A stretch of 64,000 nucleotides of DNA from Channallabes apus (lineage: Eukaryota > Chordata > Actinopteri > Siluriformes > Clariidae), in NCBI GenBank assembly GCA_030522415.1, contig CM060121.1, positions 24,018,142 to 24,082,141 of the forward strand. The letters run 5' to 3'. A model generated the notes under the pieces. The model had not been told where the DNA came from. It was given only the letters and a program-made list of their open reading frames with translations, and made no database searches. Below are positions 37,201-52,000 of this stretch, piece after piece; position 1 is the stretch's first letter, and each line of letters begins with the position of its first letter. Made by a program: the position numbers and the translations under genes.

Positions 37201-40200
37201 AACTGTCTGTGTCGGTGGGCTTGTAATCAACCTCACTACACTCGCAATGTGGTCCAAGGCGTCCCGAGTCACACAGACACACACCGCACTCCAGTGTGCC
37301 ATTACCGTTATGACAGGCCGGGCTAGCAGGCTGGGCAGAATCTTGACATGAACAGTTGCATGCAAAATCGACCGTCACCTGCAGTGTATCCTTAAAGCCC
37401 AGAGGCTTGATGATGAATGTATGACTCTTCTCTTTAGGACAGCCACGAAGATTTGCCTCTACAGTGAATGATACCTAAAGGAGACACCCAGAGATACATG
37501 TTTTTATTGTGACCATGTGTGAAAGGGGAATAAATGGTTGACTATAGAAAATTAGAGTATCTATCTATCTATCTATAGATCAGTATATACACTACCGTTC
37601 AAAAGTTTGGGGTCACTTTCTAACTCCATGATCGTTCCTGATTTTTATTTCTTTCTACATTGTAAAGGAATGCTGAAGGCATCCAAAAATTATTAATCTC
37701 CTTTGAACAGTTGATATTGAGATGTGTCTGCTACTTATGCTCTGTAAAGACTTACATTTACATTTAGCAGACGCTCTTATCCAGAGTGACTTACATTTTC
37801 AGAGCAGTTGAGTGTTAAGGGCCTTGTTCAAGGGTCCAACAGTGGCAACTTGGTGGTTGTGGGGTTTGAACCTGGGATCTTCCGATCCGAAGTCCAATGC
37901 CTTAACCACTGAGCTACCCCTGGCCCTTCGTAATGCCACTAATCTGAGGTGCTGTTAATTGGTCATTTTTCAGGCTGATAACTCTAAATTAACTTCTCGT
38001 CTGCGGCAGAGGTAGGTTTTGTTCTCGCCCTCCTGGGATGGCCTTCATGAGAGCCAGTTTTGGATGCTAATTAACTTCCTTCTGCTTAATCCGGATAAGA
38101 CTGAAGTTCTAGTCATAGGACCGCATACAGCTAGAAGTAAAATCTTAGATCACACCGTAACTTTAGATGGCCTTTCTGTTCCATCAAGTGCAACAGTAAA
38201 AGACCTCGGCGTGATTATAGATTCCAGCCTTTCATTTGAAGCTCATGTAGATAATACCACCAGGATAGCATTCTTTCACCTCAGAAATATTGCCAAGATA
38301 AGAAATATATTGTCGCTAAACGATGCAGAAAAACTAGTTCATGCTTTTATCACTTCTAGGTTGGACTATTGTAATGCCTTACTGTCTGGTTGTTCAGCTA
38401 GGTGCATAAACAAGCTTCAGCTAGTCCAGAATGCAGCAGCGAGAGTCCTCACTAGAACCAGAAGATATGAGCACATCACCCCTATCCTATCTTCACTGCA
38501 TTGGCTCCCTGTGAAATTTCGCATTGATTTTAACATACTACTCTTGACATACTGTATAAAGCATTAAATGGTCTCGCGCCGCAGTATCTGAGCGAACTGC
38601 TAGTGTCTTACGATCCGCCACGCCTACTTCGGTCAAAGGATGCAGGCTGCTTGTCAGTACCGCGTATTATGAAAACTACAGCTGGGGGCAGAGCTTTTTC
38701 TTACAAAGCCCCAAAATTATGGAATAGTCTTCCAAATAGTGTTCGGGACTCAGACACAGTCTCAGTGTTTAAGTCTAAGCTAAAAACCTATTTATTTAGC
38801 CAAGCATTTTTATAAATAGATTTGCCATAGGTAAAGGAGCAGATCTGGGGGACTCATGGACGTAGAGTATTATGGTGAACTGGTATGTTTAGATGCTGTC
38901 TTCCTCACTCTCATTTGATCACTCAGGTTTGTTGATGGTGAGGTGATTGTTTGCTTTATATCTCAGGGAGCCCTCATGTTTGTGTTTCATTCTGGCGCTC
39001 CCTTTTAGTTATGCTGTCATAGTTAGTCCTGCCGGAGTCCCTGCTTGCACTCTACAGTAAATATACATTCACATTATACACTGTGACTGTGACCATACCT
39101 AATTGCAATCTCTCCTCCTCTTCTCTTTCCCCCCCTCTTTCTCTTTCCTCTCTCCCCCTGTCTCCCCCTTTCACTCTTTCTCTCTCTCTCTGTCGAGCTA
39201 CACATGTCGTTCCTGAGCTGCCAGTGATCCAGACTCCCTCTGCCCTCCGGACCTGTCTGATCCATCCTGGTGCCCCATTTCTGGTTGGAGGTCTCATCAC
39301 ATGGATGCCCCGTGTGTCTCTTTGGGATGCGTCTGGTGTCTGGGGATGATTCTATCTACTTAGAAGATGGTTCTGGCCTCGACTGGTGTTGTCAGCTGTT
39401 TCTCTGAGGACTTTCTACAAGTCAATCTGAGTCTCCAATAACTACTGGACTCCATTTTACATCAACTATTATAACATCAATTAACATCAACTATTATAGC
39501 TGAACCTAACACTTAACACTGTATAAATGCAGATCATTTCCTGCTCTCTGCTTCACCCAGATGACGATGGGTTCCCTATTGAATCTGGTTCCTCTCAAGG
39601 CTTCTTCCTATTACCATCTCAGGGAGTTTTTCCTTGCCACTGTCCCCTCGGGCTTGCTCACCAGTGACTATCTGACCATTTTGATTCATACACATTCCAT
39701 ACAAACTTAAATAATTATTTTGATTGTGTAAAGCTGTTTTGAGACAATGACAATTGTTAAAAGCGCTATACAAATAAAACTGAATTGAATTGAAGTTTCA
39801 TTATGGTTACGTAATTACCATATGTGTTATTTTATAGTTTTGAAATCCCCAGTATTGTTGTAGAATGTAGAAAATAAATCACTAAACAAAAATAAAGAAA
39901 TTTGCAAGTGACCACAAACTTTTGAACGGTAGTGTATATCCTGATCTGTATCATCCTTGTACTTGTCAATTTCTTTTAGGTTTGATTTTGCTATTTTTTA
40001 TTGTAGTCAGTGGTTTAGGTGTAAAAAACAGCCTATTAGAACCATCAATCAATCAACATTTATTTATATAGTACAGCAACCAACATTGACCCAAAGTGCT
40101 TCACAACTCTAAAAATGACAATAAAATGGCAATAAAAATAGAAATAAAAATACAACAACAAAATAAAACACATAATTATGAATAAATAAATGAAAAATAT

Positions 40201-42357
40201 AAATGAAAAATATAATAATAATAATAATAATAAATAAAAAAAAATGCTAAAATTATGAAAAAACATAAAATTATAAAATATTAAAATCCATTCGAAATAA
40301 GTGAGTCTTTAACTTTGCTTTAAATGAAGGGAGGTCCGTAGCGTTATGTAACTCAACCACTGCAAAGGAGCGATCACCCCACTTGCACCTTGACCGAGGG
40401 ACGACTAGCAGGTTTTGGTTAGCAGAATGCAAGGCTCTACTTTGTTGATAAAAGCTTACTGTCTCGCACAGGTAGGAAGGTGCCAGACCATTAATCACAT
40501 TAAAAACAAACATCAAAAGTTTAAACTGAATCCGGAACAGTACTGGAAGCCAGAAGCACTGAGAAGACTACTATAAATAATAATAATAATAATAATAATA
40601 ATTATTATTATTATTATAATAAAAGGTAGATAGAAAAAAGTGAAGGATTATCTTGGGGCAGAGACTACACCATTACTGCAAGAGTTCTTAAATGTTGCAG
40701 CCCAAAATACAGGATATGAGCAGATGGGGTGTCTACAGCTTAACAGACATGTTCATCTTGTATCAGCATGTTTGTTAAAGATGAGAACATGAAGCCAGAA
40801 GAAAAGAATTCCACAGTCTAAGGCTGGCTGTTTTCATGCTTGAGTTCTGAACAGACCAGAGCATGTTTACTCGGAGTACAATATGTTTGGTCATGTTTGG
40901 TTATAAACTTTTTTTTTTCCTAACTCACATTTTGGTGAAATCAGGGAAAAAAGCTGTGATCCCTTGACACTCACACTAAGACCAGATTCAGTTTTTTGGA
41001 CTTTTTCAGGCCAAATATAACAACTCCCTATAAGCATAATTGCCTGTGCCTGGGGAGGGTAAATTTACTTCATTAAAGTGCCCCTATTATGCCATTTTAA
41101 AGGTTGAGAATATTGCTTAATGAGTCTCTTAAAACAGGTTTACATGTATGCAAGATCAAAAAACACTTTAGTTTTCTCCAAAAATAGATTAAATTTTATC
41201 CCATCATCTAAATGATTCGTAAACGACTTGTGTGAAGCAGTTTGAAGATTCAGTCTGTCTAAACCCCTCCTTTCTGTGAGCCCTCACTGCTGTGATTGGT
41301 CAGATGGTGCGGTCCTTTATGATTGACCATTTGTATGATTGACTATAGCATGTGTCGGAAAACGAAACGCCCATTACCATAACTGAATGACAGCTCTGGA
41401 GATCCGTCAGTTTTACCCTATCAGTTCGAGTCGGAGTCTGATGATGAAACGGTTGAAGTGGCACATCGTCAAGAAACTGTTTCGCTAGTACAACTGAGGA
41501 GGACGTTTCTCAGTGGTACGTGTCATATGTTAATGTAACAGACCTAACTTGTTATATTGTGCTAATCTTAGATGCACAGGCGCTCGTGATGTGCATATGT
41601 GTTTTTGATGCATTTATCCCCTCTGGGCTTGCCGTAGAAGGACAAGGGGCATGCGCACTTCCTACTCTGGAGTGCCGAGAGTGTTAGAGTTCAGTTTTGG
41701 TGAATGGTGGATAATAAACAGTTAAAAAGGATTTAGTGTTCTCTCGTTTTTATTGTCTTTTTATATTTCAAAGTGTTTAAACGAACCCGGCATTATTGCT
41801 CAGTCACATTAACAAGAGTGTGGTAACGTTAATTGTAAGATGGCGGGCAAGTTGTTCGGGACATAGAACGTGGGCGGACATTAGGCAAATAATTTACGTA
41901 GTGACGTGGATCCGTAACATAGAAATATTAAAATTGCTAACGACTCGTTTAGGCGAATGTGAGCCGACTCTTTTTTTTAATAGACAAAAACTTCATTTAT
42001 CACACACCGTCGGCGTCACAGATAGTACAGATAATTTATGTTCACATACAGCTACATGACACACTGCATGAAGGATCATATTTGAAAAGGCATAATAGGG
42101 GCACTTTAATAAATACAGAGATATCTATGCATGACTATGACTAACATACCATATATAAATGAGAAATCTGCGCACAATTAATGTTATCCTGAAGTGTTAC
42201 TGGCAATAATGGTGGTTTTTCTTCTCAGTGCAACGTTGGTGCAAATTAGAGATGTTCCGATACCATTTTTCCCCTCCAGATACCGATTCCGATATTTGGG
42301 CTCAGGGTATTGGCCGATACCGAGTACTGATCCGATACCTGGGTGTCTATCTGTACA

Positions 42358-42422
<65 letters not shown>

Positions 42423-44633
42423 CTTTTTTAAAGTAAAATACTACTATCCCTGTGTAACAGGTTTGACCCTAAGTGCACGGACGACACCATGAAACACGGA
42501 CACGAGGCGAGTTCTTACAGGAAAAAGGGTAATTTATTTCGAAAAATGGGGAAGGAAAGGGTTAAAGGCTCTCTGTGGCCTTTTCCACTTCGGCGGCAGG
42601 GATGCGAAGGCGGGCTCTACGCGGAAGTGAAGGTGCCGCGGGAGCTCGCGCAGCTTGTTCACGCGCTCCTCTCATGGAGATCAAAGGCGCCCACTTTTTT
42701 AAAGTCTCTAGGGCGCATCACATCGTCCCGCTCTTGTGCCACTGTCTCTCATAAAATCCACCGCGTCACAAAGTCCAGCTTCCCAACAGTCAGACCCCGA
42801 GCTACACTCCCCGCTGTGTTTTATAGCTCCGGGATCATTAGCGGCGATAGCTCATGGGCCGTTGCCTGATTCTGCGGCCCTGCTCCTTCACATACCTAAA
42901 GGGGGGGGGAGGCTGCCTAACTAGTGAGCGAGGAGCGATATCAATTTGGACGCACGCCGTGACACTCTGTAAGTAAGCTAAGCTAGCAAATCTTGCGGGC
43001 ATAAATAGGTTATGTTTAGGAAAATGGTATCGGATCGGTACGGTACTCGCCGATTCCGATGCCAGATTTTTTTGTGGTATCGGTAGCATTTCCGATACCA
43101 GTATCGGAATCGGAACAACCCTAGTGCAAATCCCATGTAACTTAAGCCTGGATGATTGACTGGATTTTTATGAGTTACTTACTGTGTCTCCGATTTTAAG
43201 TCCTGAGCAGGATTTAACACCGGGCACTACCTGTCCATTGAGGCATGTGGCATTAAACGATAAGTCCAGCTCATCTGGAACACCCAACACCTCCAGTTCT
43301 GCCTTTGACCTGATATTCTACAAGAGTAAAAGGGCATAAAGTCACTTTCATATTGTTCATTGTGCTGTCAATTTACTGTATCCTTAACAGTTTTCAACTT
43401 AGTGAGAAGGTGTTTTTTTCTACAACAGCACAGTTCTCACAGTTTTCCATCTATAATTCAAGTCACACATTATAATATAAAGTATGTGCTTGTTATACCA
43501 TCTAGTAACAACTGAGTTACAGGGACTTGTACAATATTTAATCTATTGTTTATAATGAACTGATTTACATGCATTATTTAACAAAGAAAAACATATGGTT
43601 AATATACAGTAGTAATGTTATCTGTGAGAACCTGGGTAATGTTTTTATAGAGCAATAATCAACTTTGTGGTGGTGAAGTTAATTCCACTTCACACTAAAC
43701 AGAAACATACCACCCCATCATTGACTATTTTTCTATTACTGCAAGCTCCAAAGTGTTTTATTCCTTATATATCAGAATAGTAACTTTCACACAGCTGCAG
43801 AGTCAGAGCAAAGACATGGATGTCATGTAACAATTTCAAGTAGGGAATTGTGTAGTGTGTAGCTCACCGCGTACGCATCCAGGATGAGTTCGATGACATT
43901 TTTCGAATCCTTGAACAGTTTCCCAACAGTGGTACCAGGAATCAACTTACTGTAATTCTGAGAGATAGGAAAAAACAGTGAGTGGGTACGGAGGTGCAAC
44001 AGTGTGCAATGTGACAAGACAGTAGGCAGCAATAGGCACTTTAATGAAAGAACGTGACTGTGTGTGTGTGTAAAAATAAGACAAGAAAAAAATGTGTGGG
44101 TAAAGTCATACAACTCTACTCACAAGATACAGCGGTATCACATCCTCAGTTACAGCAAAGATAAGGTTGATATTATTCTCAGTTAGTTTGTCAGTCAGCA
44201 TTCCAATGGAGGGATAGTCCTATAACGAAAATACACATACATTTCACACATTGCCGATCAGTTCACACATGTATTTATGTATTCCGAAATCCGTTTATTT
44301 ATTTTATTTATTTTGTCCAAACCTGTATCGGAGAACCAGTTTCAATACACTTTATTTCAAATTGATTTTTTTCATTCTACATCAGACAAAAACAATAATA
44401 AACTCAAACACAGCTACTCAGACTGACCAGTATAGTAGTCTTGTTATAGATGTTGTTGTTGTCGGTGTAACATTTTCCATCATTGGGCTGGACAATGCCT
44501 GCAATTTTGCCATCCAATGCCGTGTGGCTTGCAGCATCTGTAGTAAACACCAGCAGGTGGGATGCGTCTGGCCGCCACCCAATTTTATCCTAATAGACAG
44601 ATAGTAGCATGTAGATGTGTGTATGTGTGAGTA

Positions 44634-44670
<37 letters not shown>

Positions 44671-44963
44671 GAGACTGTTCAAGGAGTCTACTATTGGTAG
44701 GTAACATTTTCCACACTCACTATGAAAAGTTTGAAAGAAATACAAAGCAGGTATCTTCTTAAACTCTAACTATACATGTTAAGGTTGGTGTAGTGTTTGC
44801 TTTTCTGAGACAAGTCTCTCAAGTCTCACAACATGTGTATATATATATATATATATTATATATATATATATATAAATGTACAGTAAAAATTCAGAACCGC
44901 CCACAGATTTCCATTTCCAAGTAAGTATTCCAATTAATTCCAAGTAATTACATCACACATTTG

Positions 44964-45030
<67 letters not shown>

Positions 45031-45970
45031 ACATAATATGTAATTTAAAAATTATTATATGCATTGCATTTTATTTTAAGTAATAAATGGTCAAATGTCT
45101 CTTTAAACTATAAATAAGTAATAAAACACAAAGCAGAATTTTGTTATTAAATCGTATTATATTTTTGCTATTATGTTATTCTGTAATATTGTGTCATGCA
45201 ATAATGTGCCATGATGTAAAATACGCTATTATGTATTCTGTCCCTATACCACAGCAAGTTGTCAGTTATTGCAATTTTTACTTTTATAAATGAACAACAT
45301 ATACATTTCTTCTGTTTATAGTTACATTCAAATGTCTGTTTGACCATTTAGTTCAAGCTATTGCCTAAATTACAGCAGCCTTAGATATCTGCTCAGTAAC
45401 AAGACTCTTTTTTTCCCTCTTTAAAACATGAAAGTTCAATTGTCTCTTTTCTAAAGACATTCATGCGGCAGAAGATTTACCTAACATAACATAGCACTGA
45501 CATTGGAGACTCCTTCCATAATTGTTGAATCAATATCTCCTAAAGTGTCAGAAACATTTTTAATTCTTTGATTTTGGGCATAGATTGTGTAGATTCTTGC
45601 CATATACTTGAATAAGCTGAATCTGTACAAAATATAATTTATAGAAAAAAAGTTATATACACCTGTGATTTTAATTATAGTAGGAAATACTTTCAGACCT
45701 GTTGTGATGAATAATTAATCAATGTTTTTAATTGAGATTGTGTGATTACCTTGCAGACCACAGCCTGCATGATAGCATCAAATCCTCCTTCTGGCAAGTC
45801 TCTATTCCTTGATATTTGCTGTTTTTTCACTTCCTCTGTGAACCGATCCACCTGCTCTGTCAGTGAAAGGATGTTCTTATAACCAAATTGTGGTGAGCAG
45901 GTAGTGGGCGTGCTGAAACCCCTACAGTGCAAACAAGGTCATGTACAGGACATAGACAACAACACTTATG

Positions 45971-46014
<44 letters not shown>

Positions 46015-49000
46015 CATCATCATCATCATCAGAAAAACCTTTTTAAAATTGGCATTTATATGACTATGGTTCAAATAATTTCTTGATTAAGGAAACTTAT
46101 AGTGATTTGAATATATTATACATAAAATTTTTAAATACACATCTAACCTAAAACAGGGATTGCTTATGGCCTCAGCTGGAAACATGTACATGTATGGGGA
46201 TAGTGTTTTGTCCACAAATGCCCCAAACCCCATGCGCAGGTTACTGGTGGTACTACCCATAGCTTTAGCCAGCTCACTGCCAAGGGAGCGGAGGTTGTTC
46301 AAGTCATCTGCCATAGAATAGGACAAATCCATCAGGTAGTAGAGATCTACAGGGTAATCAGCCACCTGCCGAATGGTCACTTTAAAACGCTTCGAATCAT
46401 CTGTTGGCAAAAGGGTAAAGGTAGGGAATGATGGATGAACAGTAATTATTAAAATGTTTAGATATAGGATTATCATTTGTCATAATCTCATTTCTCATAA
46501 TCTAAACATTATTTGACTTGCCTGCAATATTCTCCTAAAAAAATCTATTGATTGCATGTAGTATTAATATGTAGATTTGAACCCTATTGTACTACATAAA
46601 TAGTAATTAATCAAAAAGTGTAATACAGTATGTTAAAGTTGATATTAACAATGCTATTGTAAGTTACTGAGGTTTAGATTAGGAAAGAACTACATCCTGT
46701 GAGGATTGCATCGGTGAGCAGTTATAAGATCATGGTCAATAAAACGTTGTCCCCTCTAGCTACAGTATGTCACCCTATTGGTTCATTAACATCTATCTAT
46801 CTATATATATATATACAGTGGGGGAAATAAATATTTTATCCCCTACAGATTTTCTAAGTTTGCCCACTTACAAAGAAATGAAGGGTATACACAGTGGTGT
46901 GAAAAACTATTTGCCCCCCTCCTGATTTCTTACTCTTTTGCATGTTTGTCACACAAAATGTTTCTGATCATCAAACACATTTAACTATTAGTCAAAGATA
47001 ACACAAGTAAACACAAAATGCAGTTTTTAAATGAGGGGTTTTATTATTTAGGGAGAAAAAAATCCAAACCTACATGGCCCTGTGTGAAAAAGTAATTGCC
47101 CCCTGAACCTAATAACTGGTTGGGCCACCCTTAGCAGCAATAACTGCAATCAAGCGTTTGCGATAACTTGCAATGAATCTTTTACAGCGCTCTGGAGGAA
47201 TTTTGGCCCACTCATCTTTGCAAAAAGTTGTAATTCAGCTTTATTGGAGGGTTTTCTAGCATGAACCGCCTTTTTAAGGTCATGCCACAACATCTCAATA
47301 GGATTCAGGTCAGGACTTTGACTAGGCCACTCCAAAGTCTTCATTTTGTTTTTCTTTAGCCATTCAGAGGTGGAAATCTTGGAAATCTGCCATGCAGGCT
47401 GTTTTTGCCCAGTCTCTTTCTTATGTTGGAGTCATGAACACTGACCTTAATTGAGGCAAGTGAGGCCTGCAGTTCTTTAGATGTTGTCCTGGGGTCTTTT
47501 GTGGCCTCTCGGATGAGTTGTCTCTGCACTCTTGGGGTAATTTTGGTCGGCCGGCCACTCCTGGGAAGGTTCACCACTGTTCCATGTTTTTGCCATTTGT
47601 GGATAATGGCTCTCACTGTGGTTCACTGGAGTCCCAAAGCTTTAGAAATGGCTTTATAACCATACCAGACTGATAGATCTCAATTACTTTTGTTCTCATT
47701 TGTTCCTGAATTTCTTTGGATCTTGGCATGATGTCCAGCTTTTGAGGTGCTTTTGGTCTACTTCTCTATGTCAGGTAGCTCCTATTTAAGTGATTTCTTG
47801 ATTGAAACAGGTGTGGCAGTAATCTGGCCTGGGGGTGACTACAGAAATTGAACTCAGGTGTGATAAACCACAGTTAAGTTATTTTTTAACAAGGGGGGCA
47901 ATCACTTTTTCACACAGGGCCATGTAGATTTGGAGTTTTTTTTTCTCCCTTAATAACGTAAACCTACATTTAAAAACTGCATTTTGTGTTCAATTATGTT
48001 ATCTTTGACTAATAGTTAATGGTTTTTGATGAGCAGAAACATTTAAGTTTGACAAACATGCAAAATAATAAGAAATCAGGAAGGGGGCAAATAGTTTTTC
48101 ACACCACTGTAATTATTATCATAGGTTTATGGTAAAGGATTGAGACAGAATATCAACCAAAAATCCAAAAAAAGCACATGATACAAATGTTCTGAATTAA
48201 GTTGCATTTCAATGAGGGAAATAAGTATTTGATCCCCAAGCAAAACATGACTTAGTACTTGGTAGAGAAACCCTTGCTGGAAAGCACAGTAGGAAGACGT
48301 TTCTTGTAGTTGTTTACCAGATTTGCACACATCTTGGGATGCCTTTTGATCCACTATTCTTTTCAGATTTTCTTTAAATGTTTAAGGTTTCTTGCCTGTT
48401 GCTTAAAAATACTTCAACTTCGTCAAGGAACACGTTCCGTCTCAGACTACGCCATAGATTTTCGGACTCTGGCTCCCTCCTGTGATTGGGATGAAAAGGC
48501 CCTTTTTGACTGCTTCCTCCATGGACTCTCAGACCAAATCAAAGATGAACTGGCAGCTCGAGAGCCCCCACTGGATTTGCATGGGCTCATTGACCTAGCA
48601 ACTGATGCCCAGACACGGATTGGGCGAAGTGAACGGCAGCCATCTCTCGCTCCTCATACCCCAGTACCTGTCTTAGTCACCCCCGAGACACCCCCTGAAC
48701 CCATGTAGATGTACGTACGCGCATTTCGTTAAAGGAGCACCAGCTCCGCAGAGACGACGGCGCCTGCTTCTACTGCGGCCAGACAGGCCATGTCGTGCAA
48801 TCCTGCCCACTAAAAGTAGTACTGTAGTACTGTTTCCGTAGTACTGGGGATGCAGGGGGGCCCAATTTCTAGTTCTTCCCCGGACCAGCGATAATTTTTT
48901 TCAGTGACTGTGACCTATGGTGATCGATCTTATGCCACTCATGCTCTAATTTCCTCTTCTACTGGCCTCCGACTTCCAAATCCCTCTCACTCCCCTGTGC

Positions 49001-52000
49001 CAGTCTTTTTCTGTTCAGGCCCTTGATGGTAGCAGACTCACTCCCATCACCCATCGCACTGCCCCCATTACCCTGCAGTTCTCAGGCAACCACACGGAGA
49101 CTATTTCCCTCCTGACCGTACAAAATGCTCATGCACCCATTGTTCTGGGGCTCCTTTGGCTCAGATTACATAACCTCCACATTGACTGGATTAAAAGGAA
49201 CATCCTTGATTGGAGCCCCACCTGTCTCTCCTCATGTCTACGCTCGGCCCCTGTGGACCGGACCTTGCCCGCATCACGAGAGGAGATCCCCAACTTAACC
49301 AAGGTTCCAGCTGAATATCACGATTTACGACAGGTGTTCAGTAAGTCACGGGCTATCTCCTTACCTCCTCACCGCCCCTATGACTGCATTATTGACCTGC
49401 TTCCTGGCACCTCTCCACCCAAGGGACGACTCTATTCACTCTCTCGCCCAGAGAAGAGAGGCCATGAACCATTACATTAATGAGTCACTCGCAGCAGGCA
49501 TTATCCGTCTGTCATCTTCCCCGGCGGGAGCTGGGTTTTTCTTTGTAGAAAAGAAGGACAAGTCCCTCAGACCTTGTATTGATTACAGAGGCTTAAATCA
49601 GGGTCAAGAAGCGTTACCCCCTCCCGCTGATGACGTCCGTCTTCGAACTTCTTCAGGATGCCCATGTATTTTCCAAACTTGACACCTTGTCAGGATACGG
49701 GAAGGCGATGAGTGGGAAAACTGCCTTTAACACCCCCACGGGCCACTACAAATATCTTGTAGTCCCATTCGGTCTGACCAATGCACCAGCCGTTTTCTAG
49801 GCCCTTAGGGACGTCCTCAATGTTTTTGTCTTTGCTTATTTAGATGACATCCTAATCTTTTCAAGTTCTATAAGGGAACACAAATGCCAGGTCTTGCAAT
49901 GGCTATTAGAAAACAAGCTCTACGTTAAGGCAGAAAAATGTGAGTTCCACTGCACCTCCACTTCCTTCTTGGGTCACTCCATCTCCCCCGTAGGCATCCA
50001 GATGGACCCCGCAAAGGTCAAAGCAGTCACTGACTGGCCCTCCAGATCACCCTCCTCGAGATGCGAACTTCAACGGTTCCTGGGGTTCGCCAACTTTTAT
50101 TGTCGCTTCATCCGAAGTTGGCGGTGCCACTTACGGCACTAACCTCTTCCAAGACGCCTTTCCGATGGAACACACGGGCCGAAGAAGCTTTTAAGGAACA
50201 CAAGCGCTGTTTCACCATGGCACCCGTCCTCATTTTTCCTGACCTCGCCATCCAGTTTGTTCTGGAGGTAGATGCATCGGAGACCGGAGTAGGAGCTATC
50301 CTGTCACAGAGATCCCTCAAGGATAATAAACTCCACCCCTGCTCTTTCTTCTCTCGCCGACTAACACCACCTGAATGAAATTATGGCATTGGGGATCGTG
50401 AGCTTCTGGCAGTCAAGTTGGCACTCGAGGAATGGAGACACTGGTTGGAAGGGGCAGAACATCCTTTTCTTGTATGGACGGATCACCGAAACCTGGAGTA
50501 TCGAAAAACAGCTAAAAGATTAAACTCACGCCAGGCACGTTGGTCACTGTTTTTTTCCCGTTTTCAGTTCACATTATCCTACCGTCCTGGGTCCAAAAAT
50601 AAAACCTGATGCTCTCTCCGGACAGTTCTCCACTCCACAAGACATGTCCATGCCAGAGACAATCCTACCCCCTCACTGCCTCATTGCTTTCACCCAACTT
50701 GGTGTAAAGCACCTAGTTCAACAGACACTGGAACAAGAACCAGGCCCAAGTGTTGTTCTCCCAAATAAACTCTTTGTTCCAGCCTCCGTGCATCTTCAGG
50801 TATTGGACTGGGCCCATGGTTCCAGATTGGCTTGCCATCCGGGAGCGACACGCACTCTTTTCCTCCTGCACCAACGCTTCTGTTGTACAGACATTGCCTT
50901 ATGCGAGCTGCATGAGGCACTCACACAGCACCGGGACGAACTTTTATCAGCACATCACCTGCCCCACCAGGGGCGAAAGGACACTGGACCATTGTTATAC
51001 TATGGTCAAAGACGGTTACATGGCACAATCTCGTCCAGCGTTTGGTAAATCCGACCACGCCGCCATCTTCCTCATGCCAAAATATAAACAAAGACTGAAA
51101 CAGGAAGTTCCGGTTCAGAGGGAGGTCGCGCGCTGGACGGACCAATCGGTGGCCGCGTTACAGGACGCACTCGATGACGCAACGCAGACTGGGACATGTT
51201 CAGAAACAGCTCGGATGATGACGTCAGCGTGTTTACGGAAGCGGTTGTGGGATTTATTGGGAAGCTAGTGGACGATACGGTGGAGAAAAAGACTATCAGA
51301 ACGTTTCCCAACCAGAAGCCGTGGGTGGATAAAACCATCCGCGACGCTCTGAGATCTCGCACCGCTGCCTAAAACACGGGACTTGCGTCGGGGGACATGG
51401 AACCATACAAGGCTGCGTCATACAACGTCCGGAAGGCGGTGAAAGAGGCGAAGCAGCGCTACGGGAGAAAGCTAGAGTCACAGCTTCAACAGAGTGACTC
51501 TAGGATCCTGTGGCAGGGACTGAGAACAATAACGGACTATAAAGCACCAATATCCGGTATGACGAACGCGGACGCGACTCTGGCAGACAAGCTGAACACC
51601 TTCTATGCTCGCTTCGATGCTGCAGCTAAAGACGCTAGCGATGCTAATGCTAGCGGCGCTAATGCTAACGGCGCTAATGCTAACAGCGCTAATGCTAACG
51701 GCGCTAACAGCTGCAGACAGGAAGACACTGCCAGCACCGGGAACGCGCTCATCATCTCCGAGCACGACGTGAGGAGAACCTTCAAGAGAGTGAACACCAG
51801 GAAAGCAGCAGGACCAGACGGCATCTCAGGCCGTATCCTCAGAGCCTTCGCAGACCAGCTAGCACCTGTGTTCACTGAGATATTCAACATCTCTTTATCT
51901 CAGTCGGTGATCCCCACATGCTTCAAAGAGTCCATCATTGTTCCTGTTCCAAAGAAACCACATCCTGCTTCCCTCAATGACTATCGCCCTGTAGCCCTCA

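Larger units (their letters stand above)
37590..39934. mobile_element. Tc1-related MITE (family M1) carrying SINE and LINE insertions
   Basis: Ends CACTACCGTTCAAAAGTTTG (37590) and CAAACTTTTGAACGGTAGTG (39934) with TA on both sides. Comparison with the uninterrupted copy at 58624 shows two insertions: a minus SINE (37751-37925) and a plus L2-like LINE (38061-39793). The MITE proper is about 440 bp. It lies in the itgb3 intron between exons 9 and 10. Confidence 0.85.

Noticed and set aside
37866..37925. Apparent tRNA gene on the minus strand
   Set aside because: A and B boxes are present, but the attached body is a SINE inserted in a MITE; no complete cloverleaf was established.
42489..42869. 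126-codon plus frame within the hAT element
   Set aside because: No domain recognised and it sits in an undefined GC-rich insert; reported only as part of that element.
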